Part shown: positions 19,782-30,098 of the stretch, piece by piece
Position numbering within the stretch: position 1 is the first letter of the stretch
Layout: every line of letters begins with the position of its first letter
Assembly: GCF_001417955.2 (NCBI RefSeq)
Contig: NZ_LKTM01000002.1
Location: 55,421-119,420 of the forward strand
DNA from: Mycobacterium gordonae
GTDB taxonomy: Bacteria > Actinomycetota > Actinomycetes > Mycobacteriales > Mycobacteriaceae
DNA: 64,000 nt
Reading direction: 5' to 3'
The notes under the pieces: model-generated
Seen by the model: only the letters and a program-made list of their open reading frames with translations
Databases searched by the model: none
What the model was told of the DNA's origin: nothing
Translations under genes and position numbers: made by a program

Positions 19782-20581
19782 GTCTCCCCAAACCCACCGG
19801 GCGGACCACTGTAGTCATCACGGGCGCCTCGTCGGGGATCGGCACCGAACTCGCGAAAGGCCTTGCGCGGCGCGGGTATCCGCTGATGCTGGTGGCCCGG
19901 CGCCGCGAGCGCCTCGACGAGCTGGCCGACCGGTTGCGCGACAGCGACAAGATCGCAGTCGAGGTGCTGCCGCTGGACCTTTCCGACGCCGATTCGCGGG
20001 CCGAGCTCGCGCAGCGGCTGAGCACCGATCCGATTGCCGGACTGTGCAACAGCGCGGGATTCGGTACCAGCGGGCGCTTCTATGAGCTACCGGCCGAACG
20101 CGAGAGCGAGGAGGTCACCCTCAACGCGCTGGCATTGATGGAGCTCACCCGGGCCGTGCTGCCCGGCATGGTGGAGCGGGGCGCAGGCGCCGTGCTGAAC
20201 ATCGCGTCGATCGCCGGGTTCCAGCCCCTTCCGTTCATGGCGGTGTATTCGGCCAGCAAGGCGTTCGTGCTGACCTTCTCGGAGGCGGTTCAAGAGGAGT
20301 TGCACGGGACGGGAGTGTCGGTTACGGCGCTGTGTCCCGGGCCGGTTCCCACCGAGTGGGCTGAGATCGCCAGTGCCGAGCGGTTCAGCGTCCCGCTCGC
20401 GCAGGTCTCACCGGAAGAAGTCGCCGAACAGGCCATCCGGGGCATGCTGTCCGGTAAGCGTGGCGTGGTACCGGGATTGGTGCCCAAGGTCGCCAGCACC
20501 AGCGGCCGGCTGTTACCGCGCAGTGTGCTGCTGCCGGCGATCCGGATCGGAAACAAGCTGCGCGGCGGTCCCAGCCACTGA
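19778..20581 (+). CDS. Short-chain dehydrogenase, putative ketoacyl reductase (Rv1544 type)
   Basis: A classical SDR of 267 residues. TGASSGIGTELAKG near 16-29 binds the cofactor, CNSAG replaces the usual NNAG near 92, NIASIAG supplies the catalytic serine and YSASK near 155-159 the Tyr-x3-Lys pair. PGPVPTEW follows in the usual place. It matches M. tuberculosis Rv1544, annotated as a ketoacyl reductase. The GTG at 19778 overlaps the stop of the preceding reductase by 4 bases, so the two are translationally coupled and probably act on the same lipid pathway. The C-terminus is basic (KVASTSGRLLPR), as in membrane-associated lipid SDRs. Confidence 0.92.
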   Translation: MSLPKPTGRTTVVITGASSGIGTELAKGLARRGYPLMLVARRRERLDELADRLRDSDKIAVEVLPLDLSDADSRAELAQRLSTDPIAGLCNSAGFGTSGRFYELPAERESEEVTLNALALMELTRAVLPGMVERGAGAVLNIASIAGFQPLPFMAVYSASKAFVLTFSEAVQEELHGTGVSVTALCPGPVPTEWAEIASAERFSVPLAQVSPEEVAEQAIRGMLSGKRGVVPGLVPKVASTSGRLLPRSVLLPAIRIGNKLRGGPSH

Positions 20582-20597
20582 TCCGGTTTCGGGCGGG

Positions 20598-22172
20598 CTA
20601 CTTCTCCGGGACGACCTTGAGCACCTGACCCGGTTGCACCGTCTTGTCTGATTGGTTGGCCACCGCGCCGGTCAGTACGTAGAGATTGTCGGCCGAGTCG
20701 ACAGCGACACCGTGCGAGCTTGCGGGAATCGGTAGCGAGATGGCACTGCCGCCCCCAGCCGGCAATTCGAAGAATCGTCTGCCGAAACCGTCGGCAACGA
20801 AGATATTGCCGGCGCTGTCGAAAGCGATCTGGCGAGGCTCCAAGACATCGGGAATGGGCAACGCGGTGGCAGTGGTGGCGCCGGGGGCCAGTTTCAACAC
20901 CTTGCCGTGGCCGGTGTTTTCGATGCCGGAACTGACGTACACATTGCCGGCTTTGTCGACCGCGATGCCTTTGGGCACGTACAGGTCGCTGAAGGACAGG
21001 TCGGTCGGCCGGTTTTCGCCGCGGGCGAGTTTCTTCACCCCGTATTTGAGTTTGAGGTCGGACGACATGATGCCGCCGACCGCATAGACGTTGCCCGCTC
21101 CATCGAAGGTGATGGCATCGATCCGCGAGAAGCCGCGGAACTGCAACCGCATCGGGCTGGTTTTGCCGGCCTCCAGGAACCAGACCTGGCTGCCCTCGCT
21201 GTAATAAATGTTGCCGGTCTGGTCGACCGCCAGGTCCGTTGCCGAGCGCACATTGACACCCGGAATGTCAACGGCGACAGCGTCCCCGGCGCCGGGCGCC
21301 AGCTTGAACAGCATCGTTGGCAAGGAATCGAATGACCCCTCGCCGATCAGAGAAGCCAGCGCGTAGACGTTGCCGGCCCCGTCGACGCCAACGCTTTTCG
21401 TCACGCCCAATCCGGGAAACGGCAGCGCGGTGGGCAGTGCGGTGTAGCTGCGCTTGGACGGGGTGGTCGTCGTGGTCGGCGCTGCCGATGTGGATTTGCC
21501 CGGGTGGTGAACGAGTTTGGGAATCGCGAAGGCGGCCGCCGCCACCGCCACCACGATCGCTACGACCGCAATCACCGGGCCCAGCCGCCGTCGTCGTGGC
21601 TGCGGCGACGGCAGCATCACCGGATGCGTGTGCGGGTAGGACACCGTTCGTCCGGTATTCCATTGTGGCGGTGAAGGGTTGGGTGGCGGGGGCAGCTGGA
21701 TTGTCTGCGTGGCCGCCGCCGCGAGGGCACCTTGCGCAGCTTCGGCGAGTTCGGCGGCGGTGCGGTACCGGTCATCGGGCTTGTCGGCCAGACCCCTGGC
21801 AATGACAGCGTCCAGACCGGCGGGGATGCCCGGCCGCTGCCGGCTCGGCGGTGGTGCCGCAGCGTCCGGCGGGCGCCCGGTCAGGCACTCGTACAGGACC
21901 GCGGCCAACGCGGTGATGTCGGCGCGGTAGCTGGCTTCCGTGTTGGTGACCAGTGCGCGGGTGCGCTCCGTGGACGGAGTGGCGCCGGTTGCATCCGCCA
22001 GATATGCCGACCCGCCGTCGCCCAGCAGGATGGTGGCCGTCGTGACGTCGCGGTGGACGGTCTTTTGAGCATGGCTGTCGTCGATCACCGCGGCGATACG
22101 GCGCACCACCTCGACCGCATGACCCGGATTCAGGGGGCCATGTTGCGCCAGTTGGGTTTTCAGGTCGCTCAT
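20598..22172 (-). CDS. Membrane pseudokinase with NHL beta-propeller; PknD-like but lacking the kinase N-lobe
   Basis: Third gene of the PknD-like operon, 524 residues. It starts at the level of helix D of a kinase, so the glycine loop, catalytic Lys and hinge are missing. The C-lobe is decayed: HRDVTTAT at 40-47 lacks the catalytic-loop Lys and Asn, DFG is DAT at 60-62, and the activation segment with APE is deleted. A Pro-rich linker, a membrane helix at about 198-220 and an extracellular propeller follow. The propeller still has six GNVYV-type blades. The ATG at 22172 overlaps the stop of the gene upstream (TGATG); the longer frame upstream is antisense noise. Catalysis is very unlikely. 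Sensing or scaffolding with the two kinases is inferred. Confidence 0.9.
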   Translation of the reverse strand: MSDLKTQLAQHGPLNPGHAVEVVRRIAAVIDDSHAQKTVHRDVTTATILLGDGGSAYLADATGATPSTERTRALVTNTEASYRADITALAAVLYECLTGRPPDAAAPPPSRQRPGIPAGLDAVIARGLADKPDDRYRTAAELAEAAQGALAAAATQTIQLPPPPNPSPPQWNTGRTVSYPHTHPVMLPSPQPRRRRLGPVIAVVAIVVAVAAAAFAIPKLVHHPGKSTSAAPTTTTTPSKRSYTALPTALPFPGLGVTKSVGVDGAGNVYALASLIGEGSFDSLPTMLFKLAPGAGDAVAVDIPGVNVRSATDLAVDQTGNIYYSEGSQVWFLEAGKTSPMRLQFRGFSRIDAITFDGAGNVYAVGGIMSSDLKLKYGVKKLARGENRPTDLSFSDLYVPKGIAVDKAGNVYVSSGIENTGHGKVLKLAPGATTATALPIPDVLEPRQIAFDSAGNIFVADGFGRRFFELPAGGGSAISLPIPASSHGVAVDSADNLYVLTGAVANQSDKTVQPGQVLKVVPEK

Positions 22173-24052
22173 CAACCGGCCCCCACGTTGAGCAGTCGGT
22201 TGTTCTCGGTCAGGTAGACGGCGCCCGCCGCATCGACGGCAATGCCGCCGAAAGACTGGTTCTCGGGCACGGTGGGTGTTGTCGACGTCATGGCACCGGC
22301 GGGGAGCTTCAGGAGTTTGCCCAGGTTGTCGGAGTTGTCGATCACGTAGACGGTCGACTTGGCGTCGACGGCAATGCCTTGTGCCCGGCCGAGCTGAGAG
22401 AAGGGCAGCTGCGTGGGGCTGGTTGCGCCGGGTGCCAGTTTCAGGACGCGGCCCATCTGCAGGCCATAGACATTGCCGGCGCCGTCCAGCGCGACGCTCT
22501 CGAACAAGCCGGCCCCGAACGGAAGCACCGTGGGGGCGGGCGCGTCGACCGCGAGCCGAAGCACCTGGTCCCGCGCGGTCACGTACACATTGCCGGCGCC
22601 GTCGACTGTTAGACCCGAGGGAAGAATCGCCCCGAAGGGCAGTTCGACGGGTGACGTGGCACCTGGGGGAAGTTTCCACACCTGGCCGGTCCCGGGGGTG
22701 GACCAGTCGGTGATGTAGAGGTTGCCGGTGGAGTCCACGGCCACGGCCTTGGGCTTGGTGAGCCCGCGAATTGGGATCTCGGTGGGTGCGTTCGAGTTCG
22801 CGGCGAGTTTGAACACCTTCTTGCCGCCTGTGTCGACGACGAATACGTTGCCGGCGCCGTCGACTGTCACGCCGCTCAGATCGCCGTATCCGATTGTCGT
22901 CAACGGGGTGGCGTTGAGTGGTGGCGCGGCGTTTGCGATCGGGGCGGTCGGCGTAGCTGGGCCGGTCGTGGTGCTGCGGGAGGGCTGAGATGAGTTCGGT
23001 GTGCCCGAGACCGCCACCCCGACGGCGGTGATGACGGCAACGGCGCCCATGGCCGCGACGATGAGCGCGACGCGGCGGCCGGACTTTCGCCGGACGGGCG
23101 GGGGCCGCTGCAGGGTCGGCGTCGCAGTCGGTGCCGGAGGGCTCCAGGGTTGCGTCGGTGGGGCGGCCTGGGGCGTCCACGACGGGTTGGGCACCGGTGT
23201 GCCCAGGGCGCGCTGGGCGGCGGCACCGAGTTCGCCGGCGCTCCGGTAGCGACGCTCGGGTTCCTTGGCCATGCCGCGCGCGATCACCTCGTCGAAACCG
23301 ACCGGGATCCCGGGCCGTTGCTGACTGGGACGCGGCGGCGGCGAGGTCAGGTGGGCGGCGACCAATGCCGGTATCTCGGTGCGGTTTTCGAAGGGCGAGG
23401 CTCCGGTCAGGCATTCGTGGAGCACACAGGCCAGTGCGTAGATGTCGGCGCCGGGTGTGACCTCTCCCGAGGCAAGACGTTCCGGAGCCAGATAGGCGAA
23501 CGAACCGATGGTGGTGCCTTCGCTGGTGAGTTTGGTGTCGGTGGCGGCGTTGGCCAACCCGAAGTCGACCAGGCAGGCGAAATCGTCTTTGCCGAGCAGG
23601 ATATTGGCCGGTTTGACGTCCCGGTGGATCACCGTTTCGGCGTGCGCGGCATCCAGCGCGGCCGCGATCTGACGCACGATGTTCACCGAACGCGCCGGGC
23701 CGAGCGCGCCGTCGCGCTCCAGCGTGCTTTGCAGGTCGGTGCCATCGATGAGCCGCATGTCGATATAGAGCTGCCCGTCGATCTCGCCACAGCCGTGAAT
23801 GGGCACCACATGAGGGTCGTGCAGCCGCCCGGCAGTACGGGCCTCCCGGAACAGCCGTTCCCGGAACGCCGGATTGTGAGAGTAGCTGCTGGACAACAGC
23901 TTCAGAGCCACCACTCGGTGCATCACGGTGTCTTCGGCCTCATAGACTTCGCCGAACCCGCCGGTGCCGAGCAGTCGCCGCAGTAGGTAAGGCCCGAAGC
24001 GGGTGCCGACGCGCGAGCGCGAGGAGTGTCGGATCGTGGGATCGTCGGTCAT
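22172..24052 (-). CDS. PknD-like transmembrane Ser/Thr kinase with NHL beta-propeller, copy B
   Basis: Receptor-type Ser/Thr kinase of 626 residues. All key kinase residues are present: GTGGFGEV at 29-36, Lys51, HRDVKPAN at 143-150, DFG at 163-165 and APE at 189-191, with Thr/Ser in the activation loop. A Pro-rich juxtamembrane stretch runs from 285 to 325 and a single helix crosses the membrane at about 328-350. The outside part is a six-bladed NHL propeller with repeated AVDxxGNVYV motifs, as in the PknD sensor. It overlaps the gene upstream by 4 bases (ATGA) and the gene downstream by one base. Ligand and substrates are unknown. Confidence 0.95.
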   Translation of the reverse strand: MTDDPTIRHSSRSRVGTRFGPYLLRRLLGTGGFGEVYEAEDTVMHRVVALKLLSSSYSHNPAFRERLFREARTAGRLHDPHVVPIHGCGEIDGQLYIDMRLIDGTDLQSTLERDGALGPARSVNIVRQIAAALDAAHAETVIHRDVKPANILLGKDDFACLVDFGLANAATDTKLTSEGTTIGSFAYLAPERLASGEVTPGADIYALACVLHECLTGASPFENRTEIPALVAAHLTSPPPRPSQQRPGIPVGFDEVIARGMAKEPERRYRSAGELGAAAQRALGTPVPNPSWTPQAAPPTQPWSPPAPTATPTLQRPPPVRRKSGRRVALIVAAMGAVAVITAVGVAVSGTPNSSQPSRSTTTGPATPTAPIANAAPPLNATPLTTIGYGDLSGVTVDGAGNVFVVDTGGKKVFKLAANSNAPTEIPIRGLTKPKAVAVDSTGNLYITDWSTPGTGQVWKLPPGATSPVELPFGAILPSGLTVDGAGNVYVTARDQVLRLAVDAPAPTVLPFGAGLFESVALDGAGNVYGLQMGRVLKLAPGATSPTQLPFSQLGRAQGIAVDAKSTVYVIDNSDNLGKLLKLPAGAMTSTTPTVPENQSFGGIAVDAAGAVYLTENNRLLNVGAG

Positions 24053-25920
24053 CGGGGCGGTCCCAGTTCCAGCACCTTGCCGGTCGCGCAGTCGTCCGTG
24101 CGATGGCAGTCGACGACAAACAGATCGCCGTCCTTATCCACCGCGATCCCGAGCGGGTAGTTGAGCCCCGGGAAGGCGAGGCGGGTGGCGCTGGTGGCGC
24201 CGGCGGCCAATCTGAAAATTCCGTGCCCCTCGAGATCGGAGACATAGACGTTCCCACCCGGGTCCACCGCCACACCGTAAGGCGCCTGGAGGCCGGCGAA
24301 CGGCAACTCGGTGGGAGTTGCAGCGCCGACGGGCAGCTTGAGCACGCGGCGGTCATCGCTGTCGGCGATGTAGAGGTTGCCATCCTTGTCCACCGCGACG
24401 CCTCCCGGCCCGCTCATCGGAACGGTGGGCATCAGCTGGGTCGCGCTGGTCGCCCCCGGGGCCAGCTTCAGCACCTGTTTGAGCGCGTTGTCGGTCAAGT
24501 AGACGCTGCCGTCCTTGCCCACCGCCAGACCCGCCGGCCTGCCGACGTGGCCGAACGGCAGCAGGATCGGGCCGCGGGCGCCCGGGGCGAGTTTCCATAC
24601 GCCGGGCGCGTGAATGTCGGCGAGGTAGACGTTGCCTTCGTTGTCCGCCGCCACGTCCAAGCCGTAGACCTCCCCGAATGCCAATTCGGTGGGAGAGGAC
24701 TGCGCGGCAGGCAGTTTCAGCACGCGGCCTTCCGGGGAGTGGTTGGTCAACTCGGCGACGTAGACGTTGCCGGCTTCATCGACTGCCACTCCGCGCGGTT
24801 TCACCAGGTTGGGGAACTTCAGCACGGTCGGCACCGTCGAGGACGGCCTCGGTGTGCTGGCGGCCGCGGGGCGCGCGCCGTCGTGTCGGTGCACGATCGC
24901 GACAATCCCGACGGTGATCGCGACGGCCACCAGGGCGATGGCGGCCACCACAAACACAACGCGATGGCGCCGCTTGCGGTCGGGTGGCTGGGCCCACGGC
25001 GGTCGGGGCGCGGACGGCGGGGGGAGAGGTGGCGGCGCATGGGGGATCGGCGGCGCCGGTGCCTCGATGCCCCATTCGCGGGTCGGGGCGGCGGGTTTCA
25101 GCACGTTCTCGGCGGCCTGGGCCAATTCGCCGGCGCTGCGGTAGCGCGCGTCGGGATTCTTCGCCATACCTCGTGCAATGACGTCGTCCAGCGCGGCCGG
25201 GATGCCGGGGCGCTGCTGGCTGGGTCGCGGTATGGGCGCGGTCAGGTGCGCGGTCATGAGGGCGGAAAGGTCACGGTGCTCCTCGTACGGCGCCTTGCCG
25301 GTAAGCAGTTCGTAGAGAACGCACGCGAGCGCGTACACATCGCAGCGGTGATCCACCGGTGCTTCCGAAAGTCGTTCCGGGGCAACGTAATCGAAGGTGC
25401 CGACCGCCTTCCCGGTCTTGGTGAGGCGGGCGTCGCCGGCCGCGCTGGCCAGTCCGAAGTCGACCAGGCTGGCGAAGTCGTCACCGGACAGCAGGATGTT
25501 TGCCGGTTTGACATCGCGGTGCAGCACCGTTTCGGCGTGCGCGGCATCCAGGGCGGCGGCGACCTGGCGGATCAGCTTCACCGCGCGGGTCGGGTCGAGC
25601 GGCCCCTCCCGCTTGAGCAGGGTCTCCAAATCCACGCCCCGGACCAGCCGCATGTCGATGTAGACCTGGCCGTCGATCTCCCCACAGCTGTGAATCGGCA
25701 GCACGTGAGGCTCGCGAAGACGTCCGGCGGTACGGGCCTCCCGGAACAGACGCTCGCGGAAGACCGGATCCTGCGAGTAGGTGTTGCTCAGCAACTTGAG
25801 CGCGACGACACGGTTCATGGCGGTGTCCTCGGCTTCGTAGACCTCGCCGAACCCACCGCTACCCAACAGTCGGATCAACCGATACGGCCCGAACTGCGAA
25901 CCCGCCCGATCCTCGACCAC
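24049..25920 (-). CDS. PknD-like transmembrane Ser/Thr kinase with NHL beta-propeller, copy A
   Basis: First gene of the operon, 623 residues. The kinase domain is intact: GSGGFGEV at 20-27, Lys42, HRDVKPAN at 134-141, DFG at 154-156 and APE at 180-182. A Pro-rich linker leads to a membrane helix at about 320-344, then an external six-bladed NHL propeller. The GTG at 25920 is chosen because GAGGAGGGG lies just upstream and the protein then begins 8 residues before the family N-terminus; the open frame to 26088 runs into promoter repeats. Among M. tuberculosis kinases it most resembles PknD (Rv0931c), but it is not in that place, so it is a paralogue. M. tuberculosis has no kinase here. Confidence 0.95.
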   Translation of the reverse strand: MVEDRAGSQFGPYRLIRLLGSGGFGEVYEAEDTAMNRVVALKLLSNTYSQDPVFRERLFREARTAGRLREPHVLPIHSCGEIDGQVYIDMRLVRGVDLETLLKREGPLDPTRAVKLIRQVAAALDAAHAETVLHRDVKPANILLSGDDFASLVDFGLASAAGDARLTKTGKAVGTFDYVAPERLSEAPVDHRCDVYALACVLYELLTGKAPYEEHRDLSALMTAHLTAPIPRPSQQRPGIPAALDDVIARGMAKNPDARYRSAGELAQAAENVLKPAAPTREWGIEAPAPPIPHAPPPLPPPSAPRPPWAQPPDRKRRHRVVFVVAAIALVAVAITVGIVAIVHRHDGARPAAASTPRPSSTVPTVLKFPNLVKPRGVAVDEAGNVYVAELTNHSPEGRVLKLPAAQSSPTELAFGEVYGLDVAADNEGNVYLADIHAPGVWKLAPGARGPILLPFGHVGRPAGLAVGKDGSVYLTDNALKQVLKLAPGATSATQLMPTVPMSGPGGVAVDKDGNLYIADSDDRRVLKLPVGAATPTELPFAGLQAPYGVAVDPGGNVYVSDLEGHGIFRLAAGATSATRLAFPGLNYPLGIAVDKDGDLFVVDCHRTDDCATGKVLELGPPR

Positions 25921-25977
25921 TCGCCCCTCCTCTGTTGCTGAGCGTAACGGGAGCGCGAACCATGCCGCGGCGGCCGG

Positions 25978-26020
25978 GAGCATTGCTCGGGCCCGCGGCG
26001 AGCATTGCTCGGGCCCGCGG
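25978..26020. repeat. Tandem 21-bp repeat with two perfect palindromes upstream of the kinase operon
   Basis: The unit GAGCATTGCTCGGGCCCGCG(G) occurs at 25978-25998 and again, identical, at 26000-26020, so the period is 22 bases. Each unit begins with the perfect palindrome GAGCA-T-TGCTC and also contains GGGCCC and CCGCGG. It lies 58 bases upstream of kinase A and 43 bases upstream of the divergent SRPBCC gene. Two palindromes two helical turns apart suit cooperative binding by a dimeric repressor. A non-functional duplication is also possible. Confidence 0.6.
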
Positions 26021-26063
26021 CGGCCGGCTGCGCCGGCCTTGCGACCCTCGCTAGTCTCAACCG

Positions 26064-26495
26064 ATGGCTTCCGTTGAGTTGACCTCAAACGTCCCGATGG
26101 CCCCGCAGGACATGTGGGAGCGTGTGTCGGATCTCTCCGAGCTGGGCGAATGGCTCGTCATGCACGAGGGGTGGCGCAGCGACATCCCCGACGAGATCAC
26201 GGTGGGAACCGAGATCATCGGCGTGGCGCGATCGAAGGGATTGCGCAACCGGGTGACGTGGACGGTGACCAAGTGGGACCCGCCCCACGAGGTCGCGATG
26301 TCGGGGTCGGGCAAAGGCGGAGCAAAGTACGGCGTGACCGTCACCGTCGCGCCCCATGAGGACGGTTCGACCATGGGTCTGCGCCTTGAGCTGGGCGGGC
26401 GTGCCTTGTTCGGCCCGGTCGGCTCGGCCGCGGCCCGGGCGGTCAAAGGCGACGTAGAAAAGTCGTTGCAATTGTTCGTCGAGCGCTACGCCTGA
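26064..26495 (+). CDS. SRPBCC-superfamily protein (Rv1546 type)
   Basis: A 143-residue single-domain protein of the START/polyketide-cyclase-like SRPBCC fold, a helix-grip cavity that binds a hydrophobic ligand. The pattern is an N-terminal strand ([11 protein letters not shown]), two short helices around [15 protein letters not shown], six further strands and a long C-terminal helix ([16 protein letters not shown]). It matches M. tuberculosis Rv1546, which also precedes dnaE1. The ligand is unknown. TAGTCT lies 6 bases before the ATG, suggesting a leaderless transcript. It is divergent from the kinase operon. Confidence 0.88.
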   Translation: MASVELTSNVPMAPQDMWERVSDLSELGEWLVMHEGWRSDIPDEITVGTEIIGVARSKGLRNRVTWTVTKWDPPHEVAMSGSGKGGAKYGVTVTVAPHEDGSTMGLRLELGGRALFGPVGSAAARAVKGDVEKSLQLFVERYA

Positions 26496-26563
26496 ACACC
26501 TTCGAGACACACTTCGCGACACGCCCGAAAGACGTCGGTGCCCAGTCATAGACTGGCTGCCCT

Positions 26564-29500
26564 ATGAACCAATCGTCGTTCGTGCACCTGCACAACCACA
26601 CTGAGTACTCGATGCTCGACGGTGCCGCGAAGATCTCGCCGATGCTGGCCGAGGCGCAACGGTTGGAGATGCCCGCAATCGGCATGACCGACCACGGAAA
26701 CATGTTCGGCGCCAGCGAGTTCTACAACTCAGCCACCAAGGTCGGCATCAAGCCGATCATCGGCGTCGAGGCGTATATCGCTCCCGGCTCGCGATTCGAC
26801 ACCCGTCGCATCACCTGGGGTGATCCCAGCCAGAAGTCCGACGACGTGTCGGGCAGCGGCTCGTACACGCACATGACGATGATGGCCGAGAACGCGACCG
26901 GCCTGCGCAACCTGTTCAAGCTGTCGTCGCTGGCTTCCTTCGAAGGCCAGCTCGGCAAGTGGTCGCGCATGGATGCCGAGCTCATCGCCGAACACGCCGA
27001 GGGCATCATCGCCACCACCGGTTGCCCGTCGGGGGAGGTGCAGACGCGGCTGCGGCTGGGTCACGAGCGCGAGGCGCTGGAGGCCGCCGCCAAATGGCGG
27101 GAGATCTTCGGCGCCGAGAACTTCTTTCTCGAGCTGATGGACCACGGCATCTCCATCGAACACCGGGTCCGCGAAGGCCTGCTGGAAATCGGCCGCAAAC
27201 TCAGCATCCCGCCGCTGGCCACCAACGACTGTCACTACGTGACCCGCGACGCATCCCATAACCACGAGGCGCTGCTGTGCGTGCAGACCGGCAAGACGCT
27301 CTCGGACCCCAACCGGTTCAAGTTCGACGGCGACGGCTACTACCTCAAGTCGGCCGCCGAGATGCGTCAGCTCTGGGACAGCCAGGTTCCCGGAGCGTGC
27401 GACTCCACCCTGCTGATCGGCGAGCGGGTCCAGTCCTACGCCGACGTGTGGACCCCGCGCGACCGGATGCCCATCTTCCCGGTGCCCGACGGGCACGACC
27501 AGGGGTCGTGGCTGCACCACGAGGTGATGGCGGGCCTGGCGCGGCGCTTTCCCGACGGCGTCGGCCAGGACTACATCGACCGTGCCGAGTACGAGATCAA
27601 GGTCATCTGCGACAAGGGTTTTCCGGCGTACTTCCTGATCGTGGCCGATTTGATCAACCACGCACGCTCGGTCGACATCCGGGTGGGGCCGGGGCGTGGC
27701 TCGGCTGCGGGCTCCCTGGTGGCTTACGCGATGGGTATCACCAACATCGATCCCATTCCGCACGGCCTGCTGTTCGAGCGATTCCTCAACCCCGAGCGCC
27801 CGTCGGCCCCAGACATCGACATCGACTTCGACGACCGTCGCCGCGGTGAAATGGTGCGCTACGCCGCCGACAAGTGGGGGCAGGACCGGGTTGCCCAGGT
27901 CATCACCTTCGGCACGATCAAAACGAAAGCCGCGCTGAAGGATTCGGCGCGCATCCACTACGGCCAGCCCGGCTTCGCGATCGCCGACCGGATCACCAAG
28001 GCGTTGCCGCCGCCGATCATGGCCAAGGACATTCCGTTGTCCGGCATCACCGACCCGGCCCACGAGCGGTTCAAGGAGGCCGCGGAAGTGCGCGGCCTGA
28101 TCGAAACCGATCCCGACGTGCGCACGATCTATCAGACCGCGCGGGGCCTGGAGGGCCTGATCCGCAACGCCGGTGTGCATGCGTGTGCGGTCATCATGAG
28201 CAGCGAGCCGCTCACCGAGGCCATCCCGTTGTGGAGGCGGCCGCAGGACGGCGCCATCATCACCGGCTGGGATTACCCGTCGTGTGAGGCCATCGGCCTG
28301 CTGAAGATGGACTTCCTGGGGCTGCGCAACCTGACGATTATCGGCGACGCGCTGGAGAACATCAAAGCCAACCGGGGAATCGACCTCGACCTGGAATCGG
28401 TTCCGCTGGACGACAAACCCACCTACGAGCTACTGGGCCGCGGCGATACCTTAGGTGTGTTCCAGCTCGACGGTGGCCCGATGCGAGATCTGCTGCGCCG
28501 CATGCAGCCCACCGAATTCAACGACATCGTCGCTGTGTTGGCGTTGTACCGCCCCGGGCCGATGGGCATGAACGCCCACAACGACTATGCCGACCGCAAG
28601 AACGGCCGGCAGGCGATCAAGCCGATCCACCCGGAGCTCGAGGAGCCGCTGCGCGAGATCCTCTCGGAGACTTACGGTCTGATCGTCTACCAAGAGCAGA
28701 TCATGTTCATCGCCCAGAAGGTCGCCTCCTACACGATGGGCAAGGCCGACGCGCTGCGCAAGGCCATGGGCAAGAAGAAGCTCGAGGTGCTCGAAGCCGA
28801 GTACAAGGGTTTCTACGAGGGCATGACCACCAACGGCTTCTCCGAAAAAGCCGTGAAAGCGTTGTGGGACACCATTCTTCCGTTCGCCGGTTACGCATTC
28901 AACAAGTCGCACGCCGCCGGATACGGCCTGGTCTCCTACTGGACGGCGTACCTGAAGGCCAACTATCCGGCCGAATACATGGCGGGCCTGCTCACCTCCG
29001 TCGGTGACGACAAGGACAAGGCCGCGGTCTATCTGGCCGACTGCCGCAAGCTGGGGATCACCGTGCTGCCGCCCGACGTGAACGAGTCGCTGGTGAACTT
29101 CGCCTCGGTCGGCAAGGACATCCGCTTCGGGTTGGGCGCGGTACGCAATGTCGGTGCCAACGTCGTCGGCTCGCTGATCAAGACCCGCAACGAGAAGGGC
29201 AAGTTCACCGACTTCTCGGATTACCTGAACAAGATCGACATCTCGGCCTGCAACAAGAAGGTCACCGAGTCGTTGATCAAGGCCGGTGCTTTCGACTCGC
29301 TCAAGCACGCTCGCAAGGGCCTGTTCCTGGTGCACACCGACGCCGTCGATTCGGTGCTGGGCACCAAGAAGGCCGAAGCGATGGGCCAGTTCGACCTGTT
29401 CGGCGGCGACGACGGGTGCACCGAAGCGGTCTTCACCATCAAGGTGCCCGACGACGAGTGGGAAGACAAACACAAACTCGCCCTGGAACGCGAGATGCTG

Positions 29501-30097
29501 GGTCTCTACGTCTCCGGGCATCCACTCAACGGGGTGGCGCACCTTCTGGCCACACAAGTCGACACCGCGATCCCGGCGATCCTCGACGGCGATGTCGCCA
29601 ACGAGACCCAGGTGCGGGTGGGTGGCATCCTCGCCTCAGTGAACCGGCGGGTCAACAAGAACGGAATGCCCTGGGCTTCAGCGCAATTGGAAGACCTGAC
29701 CGGTGGCATCGAGGTGATGTTCTTCCCCCACACGTATTCGAACTACGGGGCCGAGATTGCTGACGACGTGGTCGTGCTGGTCAACGCCAAGGTTGCCATC
29801 CGTGATGACCGCATCAGCCTGATCGCCAACGAGCTTGTGGTGCCGGACTTCTCCAACGCCCAGCCAAATCGGCCGCTGGCGGTCAGTCTGCCCACCCGGC
29901 AGTGCACCATTGACAAGGTGACCGCTCTCAAGCAGGTGCTGGCGCGCCATCCGGGCACCTCGCAGGTGCATCTGCGACTCATCAGCGGCGACCGGATCAC
30001 CACGCTGGAACTGGATCAGTCACTGCGGGTGACGCCGTCGCCGGCGTTGATGGGCGATCTCAAGGAGTTGCTCGGCCCGGGGTGTTTGGGCAGCTGA
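26564..30097 (+). CDS. dnaE1: DNA polymerase III alpha subunit, DnaE1
   Basis: Replicative polymerase, 1177 residues, as in M. tuberculosis Rv1547 (1184). The N-terminal PHP domain starts [13 protein letters not shown] with its metal-binding histidines; in mycobacteria this domain is the proofreading exonuclease. The palm active site [11 protein letters not shown] has Asp417, Asp419, Asp421 and Asp423. The beta-clamp motif GQFDLF lies near residue 940. An OB-fold domain ([18 protein letters not shown]) and the conserved C-terminus LGPGCLG follow. The ATG at 26564 has TAGACT 9 bases upstream, consistent with a short or absent leader. It is the essential copy. Confidence 0.98.
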   Translation: MNQSSFVHLHNHTEYSMLDGAAKISPMLAEAQRLEMPAIGMTDHGNMFGASEFYNSATKVGIKPIIGVEAYIAPGSRFDTRRITWGDPSQKSDDVSGSGSYTHMTMMAENATGLRNLFKLSSLASFEGQLGKWSRMDAELIAEHAEGIIATTGCPSGEVQTRLRLGHEREALEAAAKWREIFGAENFFLELMDHGISIEHRVREGLLEIGRKLSIPPLATNDCHYVTRDASHNHEALLCVQTGKTLSDPNRFKFDGDGYYLKSAAEMRQLWDSQVPGACDSTLLIGERVQSYADVWTPRDRMPIFPVPDGHDQGSWLHHEVMAGLARRFPDGVGQDYIDRAEYEIKVICDKGFPAYFLIVADLINHARSVDIRVGPGRGSAAGSLVAYAMGITNIDPIPHGLLFERFLNPERPSAPDIDIDFDDRRRGEMVRYAADKWGQDRVAQVITFGTIKTKAALKDSARIHYGQPGFAIADRITKALPPPIMAKDIPLSGITDPAHERFKEAAEVRGLIETDPDVRTIYQTARGLEGLIRNAGVHACAVIMSSEPLTEAIPLWRRPQDGAIITGWDYPSCEAIGLLKMDFLGLRNLTIIGDALENIKANRGIDLDLESVPLDDKPTYELLGRGDTLGVFQLDGGPMRDLLRRMQPTEFNDIVAVLALYRPGPMGMNAHNDYADRKNGRQAIKPIHPELEEPLREILSETYGLIVYQEQIMFIAQKVASYTMGKADALRKAMGKKKLEVLEAEYKGFYEGMTTNGFSEKAVKALWDTILPFAGYAFNKSHAAGYGLVSYWTAYLKANYPAEYMAGLLTSVGDDKDKAAVYLADCRKLGITVLPPDVNESLVNFASVGKDIRFGLGAVRNVGANVVGSLIKTRNEKGKFTDFSDYLNKIDISACNKKVTESLIKAGAFDSLKHARKGLFLVHTDAVDSVLGTKKAEAMGQFDLFGGDDGCTEAVFTIKVPDDEWEDKHKLALEREMLGLYVSGHPLNGVAHLLATQVDTAIPAILDGDVANETQVRVGGILASVNRRVNKNGMPWASAQLEDLTGGIEVMFFPHTYSNYGAEIADDVVVLVNAKVAIRDDRISLIANELVVPDFSNAQPNRPLAVSLPTRQCTIDKVTALKQVLARHPGTSQVHLRLISGDRITTLELDQSLRVTPSPALMGDLKELLGPGCLGS

Positions 30098-30098
30098 A

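Noticed and set aside
22173..23414. N-terminal extension of the pseudokinase that might have restored a kinase N-lobe
   Set aside because: The upstream frame lies inside kinase B in another reading frame and encodes Arg/Pro-rich noise, with no glycine loop or catalytic Lys.
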